From: Pseudomonas sp. 31-12
GTDB taxonomy: Bacteria; Pseudomonadota; Gammaproteobacteria; Pseudomonadales; Pseudomonadaceae
Length of the DNA: 64,000 bases
Direction of reading: 5' to 3'
Assembly (NCBI RefSeq): GCF_003151075.1
Contig: NZ_CP029482.1
Location: 4,712,001 to 4,776,000, forward strand
The notes below the pieces were generated by a model. The model did no database searches. It was given only the letters and a program-made list of their open reading frames with translations, and was not told the origin of the DNA. Below, piece after piece: positions 10,476 through 19,348 of this stretch (position 1 is its first letter; each line of letters starts with the position of its first letter). The position numbers were made by a program, and so were the translations under genes.

Positions 10476-10562
10476 TTCCAGTGTCCTCTGGATGAACCCC
10501 TCAACAAGGGGAATAAGCCTAAGTGACCTGATGCAGGACAGCAGGTCGTCTGTTGAGTAGGA

Positions 10563-10586
10563 ACGAGGACAATGAAAAAAAATTTA
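10563..10586 (-). promoter_or_regulatory. Iron-starvation (PvdS) box for pvdA
   Basis: On the minus strand TAAAT, exactly 16 bases, then CGT, matching the published PvdS-dependent promoter consensus TAAAT-N16-CGT. It lies directly downstream of the fpvI-like stop and 88 bases before the pvdA ATG. Confidence 0.85.
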
Positions 10587-10597
10587 GAGAGAAGGGA

Positions 10598-11080
10598 TCA
10601 ATGGGCGTCCCACTGGCGCATCCGTATGCGGCAGTGCTTCATGGCATTGACGATGTGCTTCTCCACCAGCGCGCGCGAGATGCCCAGGTGCTCGGCAATT
10701 TCCGGGTGCGACAGGCCGTCGATCTTGCGCAGCAGAAAACTTTCGCGACACAGCCGCGGCAATTCCGCCAAGGCACGCTGGAGCATTTCCAGGCGCTGGC
10801 CGTGGTCGAGGCAATTGTGCGGGGATGGCGTGAAGTAGCGCTCTTCGTTGTCGAGCACGTCCAGCGACTCGACCTGGCGCAAGGCATTGCGCCGATGATC
10901 GTCGATCACCAGGTTCAGCGCGGTGCGATAAAGGAAGGCCCGGGGCTGCTCGATCGGCGTATCACTGGAACGCTCCAGTACTCGCAGATAAGCGTCATGC
11001 ACCACATCTTCGGCCACCTGACGGTTGCCTAGCTTGGCGTTCAGGAAACACACCAGCTCGCGATAGTAGTTTTCCAACAT
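10598..11080 (-). CDS. fpvI: ECF sigma factor, FpvI type
   Basis: 160 residues from the ATG at 11080. Region 2 is seen in DVVHDAYLRVLER and PRAFLYRTALNLVIDDHRR. Region 4 is the HTH in ELPRLCRESFLLRKIDGLSH followed by EIAEHLGISRALVEKHIVNA. These are typical of iron-starvation ECF factors. Its position between pvdA and pvdR is that of fpvI in P. aeruginosa, where it drives fpvA transcription with RNA polymerase and is held by the anti-sigma FpvR. It does not resemble the PvdS sequence I know. The start is uncertain: the frame is open to a TTG at 11152 with an ATG at 11140, and the GGGAG before 11080 is very close. Family length favours 11080. A Fur-box-like sequence lies about 100 bases upstream. 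No fpvR follows. Confidence 0.85.
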   Translation of the reverse strand: MLENYYRELVCFLNAKLGNRQVAEDVVHDAYLRVLERSSDTPIEQPRAFLYRTALNLVIDDHRRNALRQVESLDVLDNEERYFTPSPHNCLDHGQRLEMLQRALAELPRLCRESFLLRKIDGLSHPEIAEHLGISRALVEKHIVNAMKHCRIRMRQWDAH

Positions 11081-11179
11081 GACTCCCGGCCGCACAGGGT
11101 GCGGTTTCTGTCCTTGAGCCACCTCGGCGACCGCCGACATAGGCAGTGGCAAGATGGTGGCAGTTCAAGCCGCGTAATT

Positions 11180-11200
11180 TATAGTAATTCTCATATAGAT
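11180..11200 (-). promoter_or_regulatory. Candidate Fur box upstream of fpvI
   Basis: On the minus strand CTATATGAGAATTACTATAA contains the TGAGAAT-ATT core of Pseudomonas Fur operators in an AT-rich island within GC-rich DNA. A TATAAA-like -10 overlaps it. Repression by Fe-Fur is inferred. Confidence 0.55.
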
Positions 11201-11226
11201 TTAAAGTGTTGGTTTGCCTTACCGGA

Positions 11227-11250
11227 TAAATAGTCTTGTGCTACACCTGT
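11227..11250 (+). promoter_or_regulatory. Imperfect iron-starvation box before pvdR
   Basis: TAAAT followed by 16 bases and TGT, one mismatch from TAAAT-N16-CGT, 152 bases before the pvdR ATG on the correct strand. Spacing is right, but the -10 core is not exact. Confidence 0.4.
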
Positions 11251-11401
11251 AACCCTATGTGTCCGCGCCTAAATTCCCCGCCACTTTCCTCGTTTACAGG
11301 ACAGCTCCCCGTGTCTGTCGGCTCCCCGACAGCGTTCGGCTGTCGCCGGTTTATCTGCGCAGGTTGAACGACGGGCCGATATCCATTGGCCGGAACCCTG
11401 C

Positions 11402-12574
11402 ATGAAACGTCCCCGACAGACCCGACGCGCCCTGCTTGTAGCACTTTGTCTGATCCCCGTTATCGCCATCGCCGCCTGGCAAGTGATCCCGCCTGGCCGG
11501 GATAAATTCGCCACCGTGCAAGTCAGCCGTGGCGACATTGAAAGCAGCGTCACCGCGTTGGGCACCCTGCAACCGCGGCGTTATGTCGACGTTGGCGCCC
11601 AGGCGTCCGGGCAGATCCAGAAGATTCACGTGGAAGTGGGCGACGTGGTCAAGGAAGGCCAGCTGCTGGTGGAGATCGACCCGTCGACCCAGCAGGCCAA
11701 GCTCGACGCCGGACGCTACTCCATCGAGAACCTCAAGGCGCAGCTCCAGGAACAACGGGCCCAGCACGAACTGGCCCGACAGAAATTCCAGCGCCAGCAG
11801 AACCTCAAGGCCGGCGGCGCGACCCGCGAAGAAGACGTGCAAACCGCCCAGGCCGAACTGCACGCCACCCAGGCGCGCATCGACATGTTCCAGGCGCAGA
11901 TCCGCCAGGCCCAGGCCAGCCTGCGCAGCGATCAGGCCGAACTTGGCTACACGCGGATTTACGCGCCGATGGCCGGCACCGTGGTCGCCCTCGACGCTCG
12001 GGTCGGCCAGACCCTCAACGCCCAGCAGCAAACACCCTTGATCCTGCGCATCGCCAAGTTGTCGCCGATGACCGTATGGGCCGAAGTCTCGGAAGCCGAC
12101 ATCGGCCACGTCAAACCCGGCATGAGCGCCTGGTTTACCACCCTCAGCGGTGGCAACCGACGCTGGAGCAGCACCGTGCGGCAGATTCTGCCGGTGCCAC
12201 CCAAGCCATTGGACCAGACCAGCCAGGGTGGCGGCAGCCCGGCCAGTTCGAGCAAAAGCGGCAGCGCGCGCGTGGTGCTGTATACGGTGTTGCTGGATGT
12301 CGATAACGCCGACAACGCGTTGATGGCGGAGATGACCACCCAGGTGTTCTTCGTTTCCGATCAGGCGAAAAATACCCTGACCGCACCGGTCGCGGCGCTG
12401 CAGGCCGGCACCGAAGCGAATAGGCAAATCGCCCAGGTCGTCGCCGAAAACGGCAGCATCCAGCAGCGCGACGTGCGCACCGGCATCAGCGATCGTCTGC
12501 GGGTGCAGATCCTCGACGGTTTGCAGGAAGGCGATCACCTGCTGATCGGCCCGGCTGACGGGAGGGGCGGCTGA
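11402..12574 (+). CDS. pvdR: Periplasmic adaptor of the pyoverdine efflux pump
   Basis: 390 residues, MacA-type membrane fusion protein. An N-terminal membrane anchor/signal (RRALLVALCLIPVIAIAAW) is followed by the lipoyl half-motif VDVGAQASGQIQKIHVEVGD, a long alpha-helical hairpin rich in Gln/Ala/Arg (about 95-185), the second lipoyl half (YAPMAGTVVALDARVG) and beta-barrel domains. It bridges PvdT in the inner membrane and OpmQ in the outer membrane. In P. aeruginosa PvdRT-OpmQ recycles pyoverdine from the periplasm and contributes to its secretion. pvdT begins on the base after its stop (TGAATG), so translation is coupled. Confidence 0.95.
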   Translation: MKRPRQTRRALLVALCLIPVIAIAAWQVIPPGRDKFATVQVSRGDIESSVTALGTLQPRRYVDVGAQASGQIQKIHVEVGDVVKEGQLLVEIDPSTQQAKLDAGRYSIENLKAQLQEQRAQHELARQKFQRQQNLKAGGATREEDVQTAQAELHATQARIDMFQAQIRQAQASLRSDQAELGYTRIYAPMAGTVVALDARVGQTLNAQQQTPLILRIAKLSPMTVWAEVSEADIGHVKPGMSAWFTTLSGGNRRWSSTVRQILPVPPKPLDQTSQGGGSPASSSKSGSARVVLYTVLLDVDNADNALMAEMTTQVFFVSDQAKNTLTAPVAALQAGTEANRQIAQVVAENGSIQQRDVRTGISDRLRVQILDGLQEGDHLLIGPADGRGG

Positions 12575-14548
12575 ATGCACACGCCCCTGATCGACCTGCA
12601 GGACATCCGCAAAGCCTATGGCGGCGGTGATTCACCGGAAGTTCACGTGTTGCGCGGCATCGACCTGTCGATCCATGCCGGTGAATTCGTGGCGATTGTC
12701 GGCGCCTCCGGTTCCGGCAAATCGACGCTGATGAACATCCTCGGTTGCCTCGACCGCCCGACATCGGGCGAATACCGTTTCGCCGGGCAAAACGTCGCCG
12801 CCCTCGACAGCGACGAACTGGCCTGGTTGCGCCGCGAAGCCTTTGGTTTTGTGTTCCAGGGTTATCACTTGATCCCGTCCGGCTCGGCCCAGGAAAACGT
12901 CGAGATGCCGGCCATCTATGCCGGCACCCCGGCCGCCGAACGCCACGCCCGTGCCGCCGCCCTGCTCGACCGTCTCGGCCTCGCTTCGCGCACCGGCAAC
13001 CGTCCGCATCAACTGTCTGGCGGCCAGCAACAACGGGTGTCCATCGCCCGCGCCTTGATGAATGGCGGCCATATCATCCTCGCCGACGAACCCACCGGCG
13101 CCCTCGACAGCCACAGCGGCGCCGAGGTCATGACCCTGCTCGACGAACTGGCGAGCCAGGGCCACGTGGTGATCCTCATCACCCACGACCGCGAAGTCGC
13201 GGCCCGGGCCAAACGCATCATCGAAATTCGCGACGGGCTGATCATCAGCGACAGTGCCCACGACAATCCTGAAGAACAGACCTCGACCAATCCCGGCGCG
13301 CTGCAAGCGGTGGATCTGCGCAAGCGCCTGACCGAAGGCGCGCAAGCCAACGGCGCGTGGAAAGGCGAGCTGATCGATGCGGTGCAAGCGGCGTGGCGGG
13401 TGATGTGGATCAATCGCTTTCGCACGGCACTGACGTTGCTTGGCATCATCATCGGCGTCGCGTCGGTGGTGGTGATGCTGGCCGTCGGTGAAGGCAGCAA
13501 GCGCCAGGTGATGGCGCAAATGGGCGCCTTTGGCTCGAACATCATTTACCTCGGTGGCTCATCACCGAACCCGCGTACGCCGCTGGGTATTGTCACCCTG
13601 GATGACGTCGCAGCGGTGGGCAGCCTGCCGCAGGTGACGCGGATCATGCCGGTCAACGGCCAGGAAGCCGGAGTGCGTTTCGGCAACCTCGACCACTTGA
13701 GCTACGTCGGCGGCAACGACACCAACTTTCCGGCCATCTTCAACTGGCCGGTGGTGCAAGGCAGCTATTTCACCGAGGACGATGAACGCAACGCGGCGGC
13801 GGTTGCAGTGATCGGCCACAAAGTGCGGACCAAGTTGCTGAAGGACGTGGCCAACCCGATCGGCCAGTACATTCTGATCGAGAACGTGCCGTTTCAGGTG
13901 GTCGGCGTGCTCGCGGAAAAAGGCGCCAGCTCCGGCGATTCCGACAGCGACGACCGCATCGCCATCCCGTATTCCGCCGCGAGCGTGCGGCTGTTCGGCA
14001 CCCACAATCCCGAGTACGTGGCCATCGCCGCCGCCGATGCGCGCAAGGTCAAGGAGACCGAAATAGCCATCGAGCAATTGATGCTGCGCCTGCACAACGG
14101 CAAGAAGGATTTCGAACTGACCAACAACGCCGCGATGATTCAAGCCGAAGCGCGCACACAAAACACCCTGTCGTTGATGCTGGGTTCGATTGCCGCGATT
14201 TCGCTGCTGGTGGGCGGCATCGGCGTGATGAACATCATGCTCATGACCGTGCGCGAGCGCACGCGGGAGATCGGCATCCGCATGGCCACCGGCGCCCGTC
14301 AGCGCGACATCCTCCGGCAGTTCCTGACCGAAGCGGTGATGCTTTCGGTGGTCGGCGGGCTCGCCGGTATCGCTCTGGCGCTGATCGTCGGCGGTGTGCT
14401 GATCCTCAGCGAAGTCGCTGTCGCGTTCTCTTTGATAGCGGTGCTCGGCGCCTTCGGCTGCGCCCTGGTCACCGGTGTTGTCTTCGGCTTCATGCCGGCC
14501 CGCAAAGCTGCCCGACTCGACCCGGTCACGGCCCTTACCAGTGAATGA
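12575..14548 (+). CDS. pvdT: MacB-type ABC permease/ATPase of the pyoverdine efflux pump
   Basis: 657 residues. The N-terminal ATPase has Walker [10 protein letters not shown] (about 46), signature [15 protein letters not shown] (about 146) and Walker [13 protein letters not shown]. After a linker come one membrane helix ([19 protein letters not shown]), a large periplasmic MacB core domain and three C-terminal helices of the FtsX fold, ending [17 protein letters not shown]. This is the mechanotransmitting inner-membrane engine that works with PvdR and OpmQ. It is the second gene of the pvdR-pvdT-opmQ operon. Confidence 0.96.
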   Translation: MHTPLIDLQDIRKAYGGGDSPEVHVLRGIDLSIHAGEFVAIVGASGSGKSTLMNILGCLDRPTSGEYRFAGQNVAALDSDELAWLRREAFGFVFQGYHLIPSGSAQENVEMPAIYAGTPAAERHARAAALLDRLGLASRTGNRPHQLSGGQQQRVSIARALMNGGHIILADEPTGALDSHSGAEVMTLLDELASQGHVVILITHDREVAARAKRIIEIRDGLIISDSAHDNPEEQTSTNPGALQAVDLRKRLTEGAQANGAWKGELIDAVQAAWRVMWINRFRTALTLLGIIIGVASVVVMLAVGEGSKRQVMAQMGAFGSNIIYLGGSSPNPRTPLGIVTLDDVAAVGSLPQVTRIMPVNGQEAGVRFGNLDHLSYVGGNDTNFPAIFNWPVVQGSYFTEDDERNAAAVAVIGHKVRTKLLKDVANPIGQYILIENVPFQVVGVLAEKGASSGDSDSDDRIAIPYSAASVRLFGTHNPEYVAIAAADARKVKETEIAIEQLMLRLHNGKKDFELTNNAAMIQAEARTQNTLSLMLGSIAAISLLVGGIGVMNIMLMTVRERTREIGIRMATGARQRDILRQFLTEAVMLSVVGGLAGIALALIVGGVLILSEVAVAFSLIAVLGAFGCALVTGVVFGFMPARKAARLDPVTALTSE

Positions 14549-14555
14549 TCTCTCC

Positions 14556-15950
14556 ATGAAGCCGCAACTGAGTTTACTGACCCTCTGCCTGTTGCTCGGC
14601 GCCTGCGGCACACCCGCCCAGCGCCCGGACAGCGGCATCCAGCCGCCCTCTTCCTGGCAATCGGCGCACACGCAAAGCGCCACCCGCAGCAACCTGCAAT
14701 GGTGGACGCAGTTCGGCAGCCCGCAGCTGGATCAACTGATCGAACAGGCGCGGGTCGGCAGTTACGACCTGGCCGCGGCCATCGCGCGGGTGCGCCAAGC
14801 GCAAGCCGAAACGGTGGTTGCCGGGGGTTCGCAGCTACCGGAGGTCAAGGGCGCCCTGAACGCCAATCGGCAAAAACTGCTGCGCGGCAACGGTTACAGC
14901 CAGCTCGACGCCGACAGCGACAACAAGGCCGTCGATTACTTCAATGCCAGCCTTAGCGCCACTTACGAAATCGATTTCTGGGGTGGTCAACGGGCTTCCC
15001 GTGACAGCGCGCAATTCGCGTTGCAGGCCAGCGAATTCGATCAGGCGACCGTGGAATTGACGCTGCTCAGCGGCGTCGCCAACACCTACGCGCAAGCCTT
15101 GTCGCTGCGTGAGCAAAGCCGCATCGCGGAGCTGAACCTGGCGAACGCGCAGAACGTGTTGAAACTGGTGCAGACGCGCTTCGATTCAGGCTCGGCAACG
15201 GCGCTGGAACTGGCGCAACAGAAAAGCCTGGTGGCGGCGCAACAACGGCAATTGCCGCTGGTGCAGCAGCAGGCGCAGGACGCGCTGATCGGTCTGGCCG
15301 CCCTGCTCGGCCGGCCGGTTCAGGAGCTGGCTCTGGGGCAGGAAGGCTTCGATCAATTGTCATGGCCGACCATCGCGGCCGGCGCGCCCAGCGAACTGCT
15401 CACCCGGCGTCCGGACATCGCCCGCGCCGAAGCGCAACTGGCCGCCGCGCAAGCCGACATCACCGTGGCCCGCGCGGCGATGCTGCCGAAGGTGACGTTA
15501 AGCGCGGAACTGGGGTCGGGCGCGGATCGTGCGGCGGATATGCTGCGCAATCCTTTCTACAACCTCACCGCCGGATTGCTTGCGCCGGTGTTCAACAATG
15601 GCCGCCTGAGCGCCGAGCGCGACAAAGCCACGGCCCGCCAGGAAGAACTGCTGGAGACCTATCGCGGGGCGATCATCAACGGTTTCGCCGACGTGGAAAA
15701 AGCCCTCAACAGCATCCGCGGGCTGGATGCACAGCGCCAGTGGCAAAGCGAGGAGCTGAACCAGGCACAGACTGCATTCAATATTGCGCAAAGCCGATAT
15801 CAGGCTGGCGCCGAGGATTTGCTGACGGTGCTGGAGACCCAGCGCACGCTGTATGCGGCGCAGGATTTGAACGTGCAGCTGCGGTTGTCGCGGTTGCAGG
15901 CGAGTATTGCGCTGTACAAGGCGTTGGGCGGCGGGTGGCAGACGCTGTAA
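14556..15950 (+). CDS. opmQ: Outer-membrane factor of the pyoverdine efflux pump
   Basis: 464 residues, TolC/NodT-type outer-membrane lipoprotein. Starting at ATG 14556 gives MKPQLSLLTLCLLLGACGT, a lipoprotein signal peptide with lipobox LGAC. The frame extends back to 14475 inside pvdT, but that extension has no signal-peptide logic. Two OEP repeats follow (for example WWTQFGSPQLDQLIEQA near the start and RRPDIARAEAQLAAAQADI in the second half) with long coiled-coil helices. The gene begins 7 bases after pvdT and ends the operon; a REPIN follows. Confidence 0.95.
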   Translation: MKPQLSLLTLCLLLGACGTPAQRPDSGIQPPSSWQSAHTQSATRSNLQWWTQFGSPQLDQLIEQARVGSYDLAAAIARVRQAQAETVVAGGSQLPEVKGALNANRQKLLRGNGYSQLDADSDNKAVDYFNASLSATYEIDFWGGQRASRDSAQFALQASEFDQATVELTLLSGVANTYAQALSLREQSRIAELNLANAQNVLKLVQTRFDSGSATALELAQQKSLVAAQQRQLPLVQQQAQDALIGLAALLGRPVQELALGQEGFDQLSWPTIAAGAPSELLTRRPDIARAEAQLAAAQADITVARAAMLPKVTLSAELGSGADRAADMLRNPFYNLTAGLLAPVFNNGRLSAERDKATARQEELLETYRGAIINGFADVEKALNSIRGLDAQRQWQSEELNQAQTAFNIAQSRYQAGAEDLLTVLETQRTLYAAQDLNVQLRLSRLQASIALYKALGGGWQTL

Positions 15951-15972
15951 CTGCGGCGCAAGTGGATACGCC

Positions 15973-16062
15973 ATCGCGAGCAGGCTCGCTCCCACAGGGT
16001 TCTATGTTTGCCACATATTGTAGGCACGACACATAACCTGTGGGAGCGAGCCTGCTCGCGAT
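15973..16062. repeat. REPIN between opmQ and pvdP
   Basis: Inverted REP copies ATCGCGAGCAGGCTCGCTCC and complement, between two convergent genes. Confidence 0.85.
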
Positions 16063-16087
16063 TGAACGATAACGCGGTATCACCTGC

Positions 16088-17716
16088 TTAAGTGGTGATC
16101 GGCTTGGCCTTCAAATGCCGCGCATACCAAGGTCGCTGCGGCACTTTGCGGAACAGGTCCGCCAGTTTTTTTTCGTCCTCGCCAAAGGTGATGCGCAGCG
16201 CCAGTTTCATGGTTTCCGGGTCCATCTCAACCGACTTGCCCGCCTGCAACCCCGGCGTCGTGCTGCAGCCATGGGTGCTGGGCCCCAGCCACGGATCATC
16301 CACCTCGACCCAACGCCCCGGCGCAAACCACGCCACCCCGTTGACCTCCAGCCGACTGACCTCCCCCGGATGAAAACGCTCATGGGCACGGAACCAGTCT
16401 TCCAGGCGATCATCGATCCAGCCGTGGAAATGCCAGAACACCGGGTTTACATGGGAAGAAAACGGGTCGCCAAGGAAATCGTTTTCCGGCGCATACCAGC
16501 GCGCGGAGAAATCTGCCGGATCCCGCGCAAACGGCACCGGCTGGCCATTGGACGGATCACGGGGCACCGAGGCCCAGCGCATGTGCAGCCAGTCATGCAG
16601 CCCCAACTCGACCTCTGAACCGAACTGCCCCAGGGTGAGTTTCGACAGATAACGCGGATCACGGTAGCGCGACTCCCAGACCTGGAAGTTGCTGTGATAC
16701 GTCTCGGCCGTCTTGATGTCGCTGACCCATTGCGAGTACTCGGCATCGTCATCGGCCAGCCAGGTCGGCGGCAGCGCGGTGCCGTCGTGGTTGTCGCAGT
16801 AATGGGCGAAGCCGATGCGATCCCGGGCCAGTTCCGGCTGTGGCAACGGAAAGTGCTGCCACGACGGCAAGTCCTGCATCGACCGCGCCGTGCCCAGCAT
16901 GTGCCGGTGCATGAAGAAAAAGTCCACGCCCGAACCGTTGCGATCCTTGCGCGCGCCCCGGGCATCGCGCTCCTTGTCTCGCGGGCCCGGCTGCCAGCCA
17001 ATGCCACGCAGAGCGTTGCGCTTGTCTTCGGACAGGGTGTGCCACTTGTCCCGCGAGGCATGCCAGAGCTGGTGAAACAGCCGATGCTCGGCGGACACCA
17101 GCCACGCCAGCAGCGGCGCATTGAGACCGGCGCGCTCGCGGGCCTCAGGGAACACCCGTTTGACGGCGATGAAGCGATTGTCCTGCGCGATCATCATCAG
17201 CGGCCGATCGAGGTTCAACACCCGCCCGCTGAGCGTGCCGCTGCCGGCATTGCCGAAACCGGCCCAGACTTCGTCCAGCGCCATGCTGAATTCGTAGTCC
17301 GGCGTGCCGTTGGCGGCGTTGGCACTGACCAGCCGCCAGCTCAACTCGGCCGGTTTGGCGTCCGCCAGATCGCCCAGCACCCGGTAGCGCGGCTCATCGC
17401 TGGAGCGCAAACGCTGGGCGGTGTCGAGGAACCCGATCAAGCCCCGCCCTTTGTGGCCAACGTCGAGAAACACTTCCAGCCCGTCCCGAGGCAGGCCTTC
17501 GATACCGGCGTCACGCCCTTCGAAACGAATCTGCCAGACGCCGCGCAAGGTATTCGCCAAATGCTGGCCGGCGACATCCGCCACATCGAATGAAGCTTCG
17601 CCGGGGGTGATCGTCGGATCCGGTTTCGTCCATTCGCGATGCCCATAAAAAGCCGCAGGCACGGCGGCGCCGGTCAGCGCCAGGCCTGCCATGAACCATC
17701 GTCGAGAAATCGTCAT
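16088..17716 (-). CDS. pvdP: PvdP tyrosinase of pyoverdine chromophore maturation
   Basis: 542 residues from ATG 17716 (the frame extends to 17755; AGGTAGGGCA before 17716 is the better ribosome site). The N-terminus MTISRRWFMAGLALTG is a Tat signal, so the protein is exported folded. The C-terminal half is a copper tyrosinase-like domain with many His, including HRHMLGTARSM, GLHDWLHMRW, HVNPVFWHFHGWIDDRLEDW and HERFH. The N-terminal part is a beta-rich domain. PvdP hydroxylates and oxidises the D-Tyr of ferribactin in the periplasm, which starts formation of the dihydroxyquinoline chromophore. It is transcribed from its own exact PvdS box, divergently from pvdMNO. Confidence 0.95.
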   Translation of the reverse strand: MTISRRWFMAGLALTGAAVPAAFYGHREWTKPDPTITPGEASFDVADVAGQHLANTLRGVWQIRFEGRDAGIEGLPRDGLEVFLDVGHKGRGLIGFLDTAQRLRSSDEPRYRVLGDLADAKPAELSWRLVSANAANGTPDYEFSMALDEVWAGFGNAGSGTLSGRVLNLDRPLMMIAQDNRFIAVKRVFPEARERAGLNAPLLAWLVSAEHRLFHQLWHASRDKWHTLSEDKRNALRGIGWQPGPRDKERDARGARKDRNGSGVDFFFMHRHMLGTARSMQDLPSWQHFPLPQPELARDRIGFAHYCDNHDGTALPPTWLADDDAEYSQWVSDIKTAETYHSNFQVWESRYRDPRYLSKLTLGQFGSEVELGLHDWLHMRWASVPRDPSNGQPVPFARDPADFSARWYAPENDFLGDPFSSHVNPVFWHFHGWIDDRLEDWFRAHERFHPGEVSRLEVNGVAWFAPGRWVEVDDPWLGPSTHGCSTTPGLQAGKSVEMDPETMKLALRITFGEDEKKLADLFRKVPQRPWYARHLKAKPITT

Positions 17717-17761
17717 TGCCCTACCTGTGTCAGCCATGAAGCAGGCTTTATCCAAGCTAGA

Positions 17762-17785
17762 ACGTTTGTTGCCTCCACAAATTTA
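17762..17785 (-). promoter_or_regulatory. Iron-starvation (PvdS) box for pvdP
   Basis: On the minus strand TAAAT-N16-CGT, an exact match in sequence and spacing, 45 bases before the pvdP ATG. Confidence 0.85.
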
Positions 17786-17790
17786 AAAGC

Positions 17791-17865
17791 ATCGCCAGCA
17801 GGCTAGCTCCCACAGGTGATCTGTGTCGTTCACAAATCCCCTGTGGGAGCCAGCCTGCTGGCGAT
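17791..17865. repeat. REPIN between the divergent pvdP and pvdM promoters
   Basis: Inverted REP copies ATCGCCAGCAGGCTAGCTCC and near-complement sit exactly between the two outward-facing PvdS boxes (17762-17785 and 17883-17906). Confidence 0.85.
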
Positions 17866-17882
17866 GGAGCCATCAGCCCCAC

Positions 17883-17906
17883 TAAATTTCCAACCGGGCC
17901 ACTCGT
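17883..17906 (+). promoter_or_regulatory. Iron-starvation (PvdS) box for pvdMNO
   Basis: TAAAT, 16 bases, CGT: an exact match, 63 bases before the chosen pvdM start. Confidence 0.85.
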
Positions 17907-17968
17907 TCTTCCCAGATAGCAAAGGCCCCTGCGCCCGCACCGGGGCGGCGAACCTGACTGAGATGGCA

Positions 17969-19318
17969 ATGACAAAACCACGTTCGAAAAAGGCTCTCTT
18001 CATCGGCCTGCCGCTGGCCCTGGCAATCAGTGCCGGGGCCGGCTTTGCGGCCTGGGATTACTGGTTCAAGGACAATCCAGGATACCCGGTCAAAGTCATG
18101 AAACAGGCCGATGAGCTGCAAGAGCGCATCCTCTCCTTCGACAGCCACGTCACCGTCCCGCTGGACTTCGGCACCGCCGGCAATGAAGCGGACAAGGACG
18201 GCACCGGCCAATTTGACCTGGTCAAGACCGGCCGCGGTCGCCTGTCCGGCGCGGCCCTGACGATTTTCGGCTGGCCGGAAATCTGGAACGGCGCCAATGC
18301 CCCCCATCGCCCCACCGCCGGTTTCGTCGACGAAGCCCGCTTCGAGCAGGAAACCCGCTACAAAATCATCAGCACGATGGTTCGCGACTTCCCCAACCAG
18401 GTTGCCATCGCCTACACCCCGGACGATTTCCGCCGCCTGCACGGCGAAGGCAAGTTCGCGATCTTCATGAGCATGCTCAACGCCTACCCGCTGGGCAACG
18501 ACCTGAACGCCCTGGACACCTGGGCCGCTCGCGGCATGCGCATGTTCGGTTTCAGTTACGTGGGCAACAACGCCTGGGCCGATTCGTCCCGACCGCTGCC
18601 GTTCTTCAATGATTCGCGAGACGCCCTCGGTGGCCTGTCGGAGATCGGCAAACAAGCGGTGCATCGCCTCAACGATCTGGGCGTGATCATCGACGTGTCG
18701 CAGATGTCGACCAAGGCCCTGGAGCAGGTCGCCCAGTTGAGCCGCACTCCGATGGTCGCCTCGCACTCGGCACCGCGCGCCCTGGTGGACATCCCGCGCA
18801 ACCTCAGCGACCAGGAAATGCAGCTGATCAAAAACAGCGGCGGTGTGGTGCAGATTGTCGGTTTCCCGACCTACATCCGCCCGTTGAGCCAGGCCACTCA
18901 GGACAAACTCAACGCCCTGCGCGCGCGTTTCGACCTGCAACCGTTGCAAGGCCTGGAGATGGCGCTGATGCCGGGCGATCCGATCATCACCGTCTGGTCC
19001 GAACAGCGATTCGGTGAGTACGCCAGCCAGCTCTACGCCATCGTCGACGAAGAACCGAAAGCCACCCTCAAGGACTACGGCGACGCAATTGATTACGCGG
19101 TGAAAAAAATCGGCATCGACCACGTCGGCATCAGTTCCGACTTCAACGACGGCGGCGGTCTGGACGGCTGGAAGGATGTCAGCGAAGCACGCAACGTGAC
19201 GGCCGAGCTGATCAGTCGCGGCTACAGCGAGGCCGATATCGCCAAGCTCTGGGGCGGGAATTTCCTGCGGGTCTGGGACCAGGTGCAGAAGTCGTCCAGA
19301 CCGGTGGCGAAAAACTGA
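17969..19318 (+). CDS. pvdM: PvdM, renal-dipeptidase-fold protein of pyoverdine maturation
   Basis: 449 residues from ATG 17969 (a second ATG at 17963 is possible). A positively charged N-terminus followed by FIGLPLALAISAGAGFAAW is a membrane anchor/signal, placing the protein in the periplasm. The body aligns with membrane dipeptidases (DPEP1 family) and matches PvdM length. The metal ligands are largely gone: the HxD motif reads DSHVTVP, the bridging Glu region reads AIFMSMLNAYP, and DLSH reads DVSQ; only SHS (VASHSAPRA) is kept. PvdM is needed for PvdP to oxidise ferribactin in fluorescent pseudomonads. First gene of pvdM-pvdN-pvdO with its own PvdS box. Confidence 0.93.
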   Translation: MTKPRSKKALFIGLPLALAISAGAGFAAWDYWFKDNPGYPVKVMKQADELQERILSFDSHVTVPLDFGTAGNEADKDGTGQFDLVKTGRGRLSGAALTIFGWPEIWNGANAPHRPTAGFVDEARFEQETRYKIISTMVRDFPNQVAIAYTPDDFRRLHGEGKFAIFMSMLNAYPLGNDLNALDTWAARGMRMFGFSYVGNNAWADSSRPLPFFNDSRDALGGLSEIGKQAVHRLNDLGVIIDVSQMSTKALEQVAQLSRTPMVASHSAPRALVDIPRNLSDQEMQLIKNSGGVVQIVGFPTYIRPLSQATQDKLNALRARFDLQPLQGLEMALMPGDPIITVWSEQRFGEYASQLYAIVDEEPKATLKDYGDAIDYAVKKIGIDHVGISSDFNDGGGLDGWKDVSEARNVTAELISRGYSEADIAKLWGGNFLRVWDQVQKSSRPVAKN

Positions 19319-19348
19319 TGCCCTCTTTTGCCAAAGCGAACCGAGCTC

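Noticed and set aside
10598..11080. Naming the ECF sigma factor pvdS
   Set aside because: Its sequence differs from PvdS as I know it, and its place between pvdA and pvdR is that of fpvI.
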